From JBQKLI01 sp012798975 (GTDB lineage: Bacteria; Bacillota; Clostridia; Tissierellales; Peptoniphilaceae): a stretch of 64,000 nucleotides of DNA. The stretch lies in the NCBI RefSeq assembly GCF_052116305.1, contig NZ_JBQKLI010000003.1, positions 62,001-126,000 of the forward strand. The letters run 5' to 3'. The translations under genes and the position numbers were made by a program. The notes beneath the pieces were generated by a model. That model had not been told where the DNA came from and made no database searches. It saw only the letters and a program-made list of their open reading frames with translations. Every line of letters starts with the position of its first letter. Position 1 is the first letter of the stretch. Positions 8,826 through 15,683 of the stretch are shown piece by piece.

Positions 8826-10517
8826 ATGATAAATAAATTTATGAAAAAAGCAGCGCTGTCTACTATGATCTGCGCAGCAGCAGTATCTGTATCAGGACCT
8901 TCTTTAGCAGCTGGATTAAATGTTGCTTATATTAATGGAAAAACAGTAGATGAAACATCTAATCTATTGGACGGATACTTGTTTGACCAAGTAGAAAACC
9001 TATTTATAGTAAGCGGCGAAGATTATGCAGACGCTTTAACAGGCGGAGTACATATGGGTGAAAACAACGGCTCACTATTCTTCGTGAATGATAAGAAAAT
9101 TGATGAGCGGGGTTATAAAAGAATCACCCAAGCTAAAAATGTTTATGTTATCGGAGGAGATGCTCGTATCCCCGATTCTCTTGTGAAAGACTTAGACAAT
9201 TTTAGAGGAAGAATCGCTGGAGCAAACCGTTACGAAACAGCTCAGCTCGTAGCAAACATTGTAGGAAAAGATAGAAATATCCTTATTACAAGCGGTGAAA
9301 ACTTCCCAGATGCATTATCAGCATCAGCACTAGCTATCCAAAAAGATTATAATATTATCTTAACTGGAAAGAATCAGGTGCCTGCTTCTACAAAATCATA
9401 TTTAGAAAGAAACAAAGATCGTTTAGTATACTTCATCGGTGGAGAAGCAGCGATCAGCGACAATGTTAAAAAAGAAATTTTGTCTATTATGGGTAAAAAC
9501 CCTAACGACTATAATAAAGTAACAATCGCAGGAAAAAACCGTTATGAAACATCCAAAGCGGTAGCAGAAGCTTTCGGTCCTTTCAATAATGCAATTATTG
9601 CAGATGGAAGCCAGTATCAAGATGCTTTGCTAGGAACATCTTTAGCAGCTAAAAAACAAGCACCTATGATCTTAGCTACATCACCTAGACAAGCAGAAGA
9701 TTTAACAAATTACCTTTCAACTAAAAGTTTATCCGATGTGTACGGAATCAGTACTGGAGATAAATTCAGTGTTCAATATTTAGATACTATCGTAACAAAA
9801 CTATCTGGATCTGAAGAAGTGCAGATTAAAGACACAGTAGGAAAAGTAATAAATGTAGAAAAACCGGCTGAACCAGCTCCAGCACCAGCGCCTGCTGAAC
9901 CGGCACCAGAAAAACCGGCTCCAGCACCTCAAACATCTTTCACAGGGTGGGTAAAAAGTTCTGCAGCAGTTCGATCCGGAGCAGATCCATCTTATAAACA
10001 AGTAGGCACATTAAGCCAAGGTACTAAAGTATACGGTGCAGTGATTAATAATTACGTACGTATCGAGTTCAACGGATCTACAAGATATGTAGCAGTAAGC
10101 GACCTTTCTAAAACTGAAGTTAAAGTAGAAAAATCTTCTACACAAGATGCTTTAGTAAAAGGAGCATACGGATACCTAGGAGCAAGATATGTTTGGGGCT
10201 CAGCGAATCCAAATGTTGGATTCGACTGTTCAGGTCTTATGTATCACCTATATCAAACTCATGCAGGTATTAAATTAAATCGTAACTCAGCAGCGATGGC
10301 TTCTAACGGAGTTCAAGTAAGCAGAAACAATCTTAAGCCAGGAGATTTAATGTTCTTTGCAACAGGCGGAGGATCAAGAATCAGCCACGTTGGAATGTAT
10401 GTAGGAGACGGAAAATTAATCCACTCTTCTTCACCATCAACTGGAGTTAAAATGGACAATATCAATTCAAGCTATTATGTAAACACATTCGTAACAGCAA
10501 GAAGAATTTTAAACTAA
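8826..10517 (+). CDS. CWB2-SH3-NlpC/P60 cell-wall hydrolase
   Basis: A secreted peptidoglycan endopeptidase anchored to wall polymers. The signal peptide (KKAALSTMICAAAVSVSGPSLA) ends near residue 30. Three CWB2 repeats follow (about 36-335), with GAxRYETA-type starts at about 128 and 233. Then come a Pro/Ala/Glu linker (about 346-368), a bacterial SH3 domain (about 374-434) and an NlpC/P60 domain (about 442-563). Catalytic residues are intact: C468 in FDCSGL, H521 in SHVGMY, H533 in LIHSSS. Start ATG 8826 follows AAAGGA at a rather long 13 nt; an ATG at 8841 is an alternative. It is a paralogue of the next gene. Confidence 0.92.
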   Translation: MINKFMKKAALSTMICAAAVSVSGPSLAAGLNVAYINGKTVDETSNLLDGYLFDQVENLFIVSGEDYADALTGGVHMGENNGSLFFVNDKKIDERGYKRITQAKNVYVIGGDARIPDSLVKDLDNFRGRIAGANRYETAQLVANIVGKDRNILITSGENFPDALSASALAIQKDYNIILTGKNQVPASTKSYLERNKDRLVYFIGGEAAISDNVKKEILSIMGKNPNDYNKVTIAGKNRYETSKAVAEAFGPFNNAIIADGSQYQDALLGTSLAAKKQAPMILATSPRQAEDLTNYLSTKSLSDVYGISTGDKFSVQYLDTIVTKLSGSEEVQIKDTVGKVINVEKPAEPAPAPAPAEPAPEKPAPAPQTSFTGWVKSSAAVRSGADPSYKQVGTLSQGTKVYGAVINNYVRIEFNGSTRYVAVSDLSKTEVKVEKSSTQDALVKGAYGYLGARYVWGSANPNVGFDCSGLMYHLYQTHAGIKLNRNSAAMASNGVQVSRNNLKPGDLMFFATGGGSRISHVGMYVGDGKLIHSSSPSTGVKMDNINSSYYVNTFVTARRILN

Positions 10518-10526
10518 TAACATCGG

Positions 10527-10547
10527 CACCCGATAGGGTGCTTTTTG
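10527..10547 (+). terminator. Terminator after NlpC/P60 gene
   Basis: GCACCC-GATA-GGGTGC hairpin and five T. It is short, so some read-through into the paralogous gene 50 bp downstream is possible. Confidence 0.75.
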
Positions 10548-10596
10548 TTTGGAACAGATAAAATGATATGGAAAATCAGAAGCAGAAAGGAAATAT

Positions 10597-12153
10597 ATGA
10601 AATTAATCAACAAAATTGCACTATCCCTTATGATCGGCTCGGCAGCAGTCGTATCCGAACCGTCTTTTGCACAAAATCTTAATGCCACTTATATAAAAGG
10701 TTCTACAATCAAAGAAACATCAAATCTTTCCGACGCCTATTTGTTTGACGAAGTAGAAAATTTATTTCTAGTAAGCGCAGAGGATTATGCGGATGCCTTA
10801 ACGGGAGGAGTTTTAGCGGGAGAAAAGAACGGATCGATTCTTTATGTAAAAAATGGGAAGATAGATTCTTTAGGCTATAAAAGAATCCGCCAGGCACAGA
10901 ATGTATACGCTGTCGGAGGAGAAAAAGCGGTGCCGGATAATGTTGTAAAGAATATAAAAAACTTCAAAGGCAGAATTTCAGGAAGTACCCGCTATGAAAC
11001 CGGCGTAGAAGTAGCGAGAACATTAGGTCAAAATAGAAATATACTTATAGCAAGCGGAGAAAACTTTCCAGATGCCCTGGCAGCCAGTGCCCTTGCTATT
11101 GAAAAAAATATGAATATTATTCTAACACGCAAAGCAGAGCTTTCCGAATCTTCTAGAAAGTATCTTCAAGCGAACAAAGACAAACTTGTATATTTTGTAG
11201 GAGGAGATGCTGCAGTATCGAATGCTGTAAAAGAGGAGATCTTTTCTGTGATGGGCAAAGATAAAAAAGAGCTGAATAATTTTATACTTTTCGGGAAAAA
11301 CCGATACGAAACCTCCAAAGCAGTAGCGGAAGCCTTTGGTCCTTCAAAATCTGCAATACTTGCGGATGGAGGAGATTATAAAGATGCTCTTTTAAGTTCG
11401 GCTTTGTCAGCGCAGAAAAAGGCGCCTGTTTTTCTAATCAGCGGTCCAAGCCAGCTGAATGATTTAGAGAAAACTTTAGCCGATAGAAAAGTGGATAGCT
11501 TATATGCCCTTAGTACAGGGGAAAACTTTAAATTAAGTTCTCTTGAAGAAGTAGCATCCACATTATCAGGAGAAGAAGTAGCGATTACAGACACTGTAGG
11601 GAAAATTGTAAGCAAGACCTCCCCAAAAGCTGAAGAGATACCTTCCCAGTCTTTAAGCGGATGGGCTGGAAAAGATTTAGAAGTAAAATCCGGAGCAGAT
11701 GCATCTTATAGAACGGTAGGAAGACTTCCCAAAGGGAGTAAAGTCTCTGGAAAGATTATAAACGGATATCTTCATATAGAATTTGATGGTTCTATGAGAT
11801 ATGTGCCGGTATCCGGAATTTCAAAGACAGAAGTAAAGGTCGAGAACTCCTACACAACGCCTTCAGGAGAGAATTTCGTGTATAAAAAAGCGATGAATGT
11901 TGTTGCCACAGCTTATAACGAATCGGGAACGTACCCGACAGCAAGCGGTACCTATCCAAAAAGAGGAACAATTGCTGTCGATCCCAGGGTCATTCCTATA
12001 GGAACCTTAATGTATGTAGAAGGTTATGGATTTGGCAGAGCGGAAGATACAGGAGGAGCTATCAAAGGAAATAAGATCGATGTCTATATGAACTCCAATA
12101 GAGAAGCATATCAGTGGGGACGAAAACAAGTAAGGATATTTATTATAAAATAA
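10597..12153 (+). CDS. CWB2-SH3-3D domain cell-wall protein
   Basis: 518 residues, with the same scaffold as the preceding gene: signal peptide (INKIALSLMIGSAAVVSEPSFA), three CWB2 repeats (about 25-335), SH3 domain (about 348-412) and then a different C-terminal domain. Residues about 430-518 form a 3D domain (AYNESGTYPTASGTYPKRG, VDPRVIPIGTLMYVEGYG, EDTGGAIKGNKIDVYM), named for conserved Asp residues and found in MltA- and Rpf/YuiC-type lytic transglycosylase-like proteins. It probably cuts or remodels glycan strands. There is no Pro-rich linker. AGAAAGGA lies 5 nt before the ATG. The two genes probably arose by duplication followed by exchange of the catalytic end. Confidence 0.9.
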   Translation: MKLINKIALSLMIGSAAVVSEPSFAQNLNATYIKGSTIKETSNLSDAYLFDEVENLFLVSAEDYADALTGGVLAGEKNGSILYVKNGKIDSLGYKRIRQAQNVYAVGGEKAVPDNVVKNIKNFKGRISGSTRYETGVEVARTLGQNRNILIASGENFPDALAASALAIEKNMNIILTRKAELSESSRKYLQANKDKLVYFVGGDAAVSNAVKEEIFSVMGKDKKELNNFILFGKNRYETSKAVAEAFGPSKSAILADGGDYKDALLSSALSAQKKAPVFLISGPSQLNDLEKTLADRKVDSLYALSTGENFKLSSLEEVASTLSGEEVAITDTVGKIVSKTSPKAEEIPSQSLSGWAGKDLEVKSGADASYRTVGRLPKGSKVSGKIINGYLHIEFDGSMRYVPVSGISKTEVKVENSYTTPSGENFVYKKAMNVVATAYNESGTYPTASGTYPKRGTIAVDPRVIPIGTLMYVEGYGFGRAEDTGGAIKGNKIDVYMNSNREAYQWGRKQVRIFIIK

Positions 12154-12182
12154 AAAAAGCATCCATAACGGGTGCTTTTTTT
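12154..12182 (+). terminator. Terminator after 3D-domain gene
   Basis: GCATCC-ATAAC-GGGTGC stem with one G:T pair, A-rich before and seven T after. Confidence 0.8.
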
Positions 12183-12273
12183 CTATGGAATCGAAAAGAA
12201 TACTTTATTAAATAAGGGATAATGAGTATAATGGCATTGAGGATGACTCAAAAATATACTAGGAGGTAGAAAA

Positions 12274-12684
12274 ATGTTAAAAGAGTTTAAGGAATTTGCA
12301 CTGCAGGGGAATATGCTTGATATGGCAATCGGTATTGTTATCGGTTCTGCATTTACAGCGATCGTAACAGCTATCGTTGATTTTATGATCATGCCGTTAG
12401 TAGGAGCGTTGACAGCAGGAGTGGACTTTACGACATTGGCAGTTTCTGTAATGGGCGTCGATTTTAAATACGGGGCTGTAATCACAGCACTTATCAAATT
12501 TATCATTATTGCATTTGTATTATTTATGATTGTTAGAGCGATGAACAAGTTCAAGAAAAAAGAGCCTGTAAAAGAAACAACAAAAATTTGTCCTTTCTGT
12601 AAAACATCTATCGATATCGAAGCTTCAAGATGTCCAAACTGTACATCTGAACTAGGCGATGCTGTTGTAACAGAAACAGTTTAA
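12274..12684 (+). CDS. mscL: Large-conductance mechanosensitive channel MscL with C-terminal zinc ribbon
   Basis: A pentameric membrane channel that opens under osmotic down-shock. Residues 1-90 are a typical MscL: the amphipathic N-terminal helix FKEFALQGN, TM1 LDMAIGIVIGSAFTAIVTAIV, a short periplasmic loop and TM2 GAVITALIKFIIIAFVLFMIV. After the charged KKKEPVK stretch there is an added cytoplasmic CPFC...CPNC module (C106, C109, C120, C123), a zinc-ribbon knuckle where MscL normally ends in a helical bundle. The TAGGAGGTAG ribosome site is strong. Single-gene unit with its own terminator. Confidence 0.95.
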   Translation: MLKEFKEFALQGNMLDMAIGIVIGSAFTAIVTAIVDFMIMPLVGALTAGVDFTTLAVSVMGVDFKYGAVITALIKFIIIAFVLFMIVRAMNKFKKKEPVKETTKICPFCKTSIDIEASRCPNCTSELGDAVVTETV

Positions 12685-12696
12685 TGCAAAGATACA

Positions 12697-12723
12697 AACA
12701 AGAACTCTGGTTCTTGTTTTTTT
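12697..12723 (+). terminator. Terminator after mscL
   Basis: CAAGAAC-TCTG-GTTCTTG hairpin followed by seven T. Confidence 0.85.
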
Positions 12724-12821
12724 ATGAGAAAATTTAAACCCGCTCTTTTCATTCCCCCTGCTTAAAGAGACGGGATAAAGGGTATTTAAGAACCAATAAG
12801 GGTAAATGAAGGAGGAATTAT

Positions 12822-13298
12822 ATGAGCGCAAATTACAAAAGAGAAATCAACTACTTAGATAGAGCGATAAAGAGCGGAGAGACTGCTTATAAAAAGCTTG
12901 CTAAAGTACGAGATGAACTATCCTCTGCAAGCAGATGGGGAATACTGGATACGATAAAAGGAAAGTGGCTGACTACTTTTATTAAACAGAGAAAAATAAA
13001 AGAAGCCGGCAAAATTGCCGACGAAGCAGTTTTGGCGATAAATACTTTTGAGAGAGAACTGGCGAATGTAAGCAATTATACGACACTAAAAATTAAAATG
13101 TCGAAACCGGCAGTCTTAGCGGATTATTTTTTAGATAGTACGGTAGTAGACGTTATCGTTCAGATGCAGGTCCGCAAGAATCGAAAGAATGTAGAACGCA
13201 CGATGAAACAGATTCAAGGCATACTTGCAGAGCTTCGAGATGAAAAAGCTATTCTTCGAAGAATGGAACGAGGAGAAGTTTTCGAACAAGAAATTTAA
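12822..13298 (+). CDS. Conserved-looking protein of unknown function, helical
   Basis: Not recognised. The 158-residue protein has no signal peptide or membrane segment and is rich in Lys, Arg and Glu with heptad-like patterns at about 5-35 and 120-150, suggesting a helical, partly coiled-coil protein. The middle reads SRWGILDTIKGKWLTTFIKQRKIKEA. The strong GAAGGAGGAATTAT ribosome site and a terminator after the stop support a real gene. Its neighbours (mscL and the SRP RNA) give no functional hint. Confidence 0.8.
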   Translation: MSANYKREINYLDRAIKSGETAYKKLAKVRDELSSASRWGILDTIKGKWLTTFIKQRKIKEAGKIADEAVLAINTFERELANVSNYTTLKIKMSKPAVLADYFLDSTVVDVIVQMQVRKNRKNVERTMKQIQGILAELRDEKAILRRMERGEVFEQEI

Positions 13299-13310
13299 AA
13301 GAATGCAAAT

Positions 13311-13343
13311 AAAAAACGAACTCTTTTAAAGAGCTCGTTTTTT
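13311..13343. terminator. Bidirectional terminator between unknown gene and SRP RNA
   Basis: AAAAACGAACTCTTT and AAAGAGCTCGTTTTTT pair with T tracts at both ends. It serves the plus-strand gene and the minus-strand SRP RNA. Confidence 0.85.
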
Positions 13344-13345
13344 TC

Positions 13346-13613
13346 TATGTAGCACACCCGGATTTGAATCTAATCCAATGAGCGGAACCGCGATCGTTAG
13401 CTCCGAACAGGCTGCCCTGCGGCACATAGGAAAGGACTACTTATGGCTGCTTCATTCCTGACCTGACCAGATTCATAGCTTCCTATTGCGCAGGACCCGT
13501 TCTTCAACACCACGTGTCGCAGTCAGACCTCATCAAAAGAGACCCTCCACCGGGAATTCGACCCTGCTACAGCGATTGCAGGTTACAGGGCATCGCTAGT
13601 TCCCCATCTAGTG
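13346..13613 (-). ncRNA. ffs: Signal recognition particle RNA (large, Bacillus type)
   Basis: Read on the minus strand, this RNA of about 268 nt follows the Bacillus subtilis scRNA layout. The 5' part is GATGGGGAACTAGCGATGCC, the Alu-domain region. The SRP54-binding hairpin contains GGTCAGGTCAGGAATGAAGC with its GGAA-type loop (here around 13457-13475). TGCGCAATAGG and TGTGCCGCAGGGCAGCCTG follow in the expected order. It scaffolds Ffh for co-translational protein targeting. The ends are estimated from similarity, within a few bases. Confidence 0.92.
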
Positions 13614-13615
13614 CA

Positions 13616-13706
13616 TGGCGGAGAGCAAGGGATTCGAACCCTCGAAACGCTTATCACGCTTACACGATTTCCAATCGTGCGCCTTCGACCGCTCGGCCAA
13701 CTCTCC
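13616..13706 (-). tRNA. tRNA-Ser (anticodon GGA)
   Basis: A minus-strand cloverleaf of 91 nt including an encoded CCA. The acceptor stem GGAGAGT pairs with the 3' end, the D-arm reads GGCCGAGCGGTCGAAGGC, and the anticodon stem-loop CGATT-GGA-AATCG reads UCC/UCU. The long variable arm is typical of a serine tRNA. The T-arm reads GGGTTCGAATCCC. It is immediately upstream of the SRP RNA in the same orientation. Confidence 0.97.
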
Positions 13707-13782
13707 AGGCTATAGATAAAATCTTGTAGAAATTACCTAGGAAAATATATTATAACGCGGCTATTGCCGCTTGTCAAGAACT

Positions 13783-14850
13783 TTATTCCTGCTTTTCAAA
13801 CAAATAGCCTAACTGATCTGCGATCACCTTTGCGCACTGAACTTCGTTGTCGTTAACGAATTCGAAATCATAATCGCTGATTCGAGTAGAATATCTCGGA
13901 TCATAATAATATCTGCAGAGTTCTTCTGCTACGAAATCATAATTTCCCTGATGAATCTGTTTTTTATATTCTTCAATTCGCTCTTTAGAAAAGTATCTTT
14001 TAATCTTATCGAGAGCTCTGATCAGCTCTTCTTCCATTAAAGATTTTGAAAATTCCTCTTTACCGTCGGAAGAGGGAGCCTTTAAATATTCTTCTACAAG
14101 ATTTTTGACCCGGTATTCCATGGGGCTTTCTATTTTTATAGAAATTCCTTCCGGCATTTTATCGTATAATTCTTTTGGAAGAGCCACATTTCCGATTCGT
14201 CTAGACTCTCCTTCCATAAACACAAAGGGATTTCCCTTAAGAAGGCCGTCATAGAGATAAGATTCGAACATCTTCTGAGTCGTTTGTTTACCCAAACCGA
14301 CAGAACCTAAAAGAGAGCCTCTATGATTTGCCATTGCTTCTAAGTCTACAACAGGATAGCCCAAGGCATCCAGTTCCTGCAGTATTTTAGTTTTTCCCGT
14401 TCCTGTGTTTCCGTATAAAACGATAGGAGTAATTCTTTGGATCTCTTTTTGAAGTTCTTCCCGGATAAACTGGCGGTAGAATTTGTAGCCCCCGTCTAAT
14501 TTATAAATATGAATCCCCAAGGAATAAATAAAGGACACGATAGAAGAGCTTCGGTATCCCCCTCTAGAACAAAAAACATAAACCTTTTTGTACTCTTTAA
14601 AAAGCCGCTGATATTCAGCAAAAACTTCCGGCAGCCGTTTTGAAATAAATTGTACGCCGGCAAGCTTGGCATCTTCAGGACTTTTTTGTTTGTATAAGGT
14701 TCCGACGACAGCCCTTTCGTCATCAAAAAGAATAGGCAGGTTGATGGCGCCGGGGATCGTTTCTTTTTCGAATTCCTTAGGAGTCCGTACATCTACATAT
14801 AGTTTATCTTTTTCTTTTAACGTTTCTTTGTATTCAACAGTCTCGAACAT
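13783..14850 (-). CDS. selU: tRNA 2-selenouridine synthase
   Basis: SelU/MnmH replaces sulfur by selenium in the wobble 2-thiouridine of Lys, Glu and Gln tRNAs, using selenophosphate and a geranylated intermediate. In this 355-residue protein the N-terminal rhodanese domain carries the catalytic Cys94 in VFCSRGGYRSSS. The C-terminal P-loop domain has GNTGTGKT at 147-154. Both landmarks are characteristic. A TGGAG site precedes the ATG. Its presence implies that the genome has selD. It lies upstream of tRNA-Ser and SRP RNA on the same strand, but the tRNA it sits next to is not one of its substrates. Confidence 0.92.
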   Translation of the reverse strand: MFETVEYKETLKEKDKLYVDVRTPKEFEKETIPGAINLPILFDDERAVVGTLYKQKSPEDAKLAGVQFISKRLPEVFAEYQRLFKEYKKVYVFCSRGGYRSSSIVSFIYSLGIHIYKLDGGYKFYRQFIREELQKEIQRITPIVLYGNTGTGKTKILQELDALGYPVVDLEAMANHRGSLLGSVGLGKQTTQKMFESYLYDGLLKGNPFVFMEGESRRIGNVALPKELYDKMPEGISIKIESPMEYRVKNLVEEYLKAPSSDGKEEFSKSLMEEELIRALDKIKRYFSKERIEEYKKQIHQGNYDFVAEELCRYYYDPRYSTRISDYDFEFVNDNEVQCAKVIADQLGYLFEKQE

Positions 14851-14977
14851 AAATGCTCCAATTCTTTATAGTATAATTATAGTTAATAAATAATTTGATT
14901 AGGGTACCTAAAGACAGGTATCTTAATATTATAGAGTAGGCAAAAGGTAAATACAACTGAAAGGAATGGTGGAGAAT

Positions 14978-15679
14978 ATGTCATATGTTGAGATGATCGA
15001 CAGTTCGAAATTTTACAAGATGGGAGAAACCACCATCATAGCCAATGATAAAATTAATTTTACGATAGAAAAAGGCGAGTTTGTCATCATTGTAGGGCCA
15101 AGCGGTGCCGGCAAGTCTACAGTCCTGAATATTCTAGGGGGCATGGATACAAACGACGAGGGGAAGATCCTAGTCGATGGAAAGGAAATCTCTTTGTATA
15201 ATGAAAAGCAGCTCACAAGCTACAGAAGATCGGATGTAGGTTTCGTGTTTCAATTCTACAATCTCGTTCCCAACCTTACGACAAAGGAAAATGTAGAGCT
15301 GGCTTCGCAGATTGTAGAGAATGCCAGAGATGCGGAAACGGTGTTGAAGGAAGTGGGACTAGAGAATCGAATGAACAACTTCCCAGCCCAGCTTTCCGGT
15401 GGAGAACAGCAGCGGGTGGCGATTGCCAGAGCCTTGGCGAAAAATCCGAAACTGCTTCTTTGCGACGAGCCGACGGGGGCATTAGATTATCATACAGGAA
15501 AACAAGTCCTTAAACTGCTGCAGGACACCTGCATAGAGACCGATACAACAGTTATCGTGATTACACATAACAGCGCTATCGCTCCTATAGCAGACCGGGT
15601 GATTGAAATCAATGATTCAAAAGTACGGTCGATTACTTTGAATGAAAATCCAAAATCCATTGACGAGATCGAGTGGTGA
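14978..15679 (+). CDS. ABC transporter ATPase, MacB/LolD type
   Basis: The ATPase partner of the FtsX-like permease that follows. About 233 residues with Walker [11 protein letters not shown]-loop [12 protein letters not shown], signature [15 protein letters not shown], Walker [13 protein letters not shown] and switch His in [12 protein letters not shown]. The NLVPNLT and EPTGALD variants are typical of the MacB/LolD/FtsE group that drives mechanotransmission rather than import. The ATG at 14978 (MSYVEM) matches the usual start in this family; an in-frame ATG at 14966 lies too close to AAGGA. It ends 4 bp before the permease start. Confidence 0.92.
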   Translation: MSYVEMIDSSKFYKMGETTIIANDKINFTIEKGEFVIIVGPSGAGKSTVLNILGGMDTNDEGKILVDGKEISLYNEKQLTSYRRSDVGFVFQFYNLVPNLTTKENVELASQIVENARDAETVLKEVGLENRMNNFPAQLSGGEQQRVAIARALAKNPKLLLCDEPTGALDYHTGKQVLKLLQDTCIETDTTVIVITHNSAIAPIADRVIEINDSKVRSITLNENPKSIDEIEW

Positions 15680-15683
15680 TCCT

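Noticed and set aside
13514..13729. Plus-strand 71-codon reading frame
   Set aside because: It lies across the minus-strand SRP RNA and tRNA-Ser; no ribosome site.
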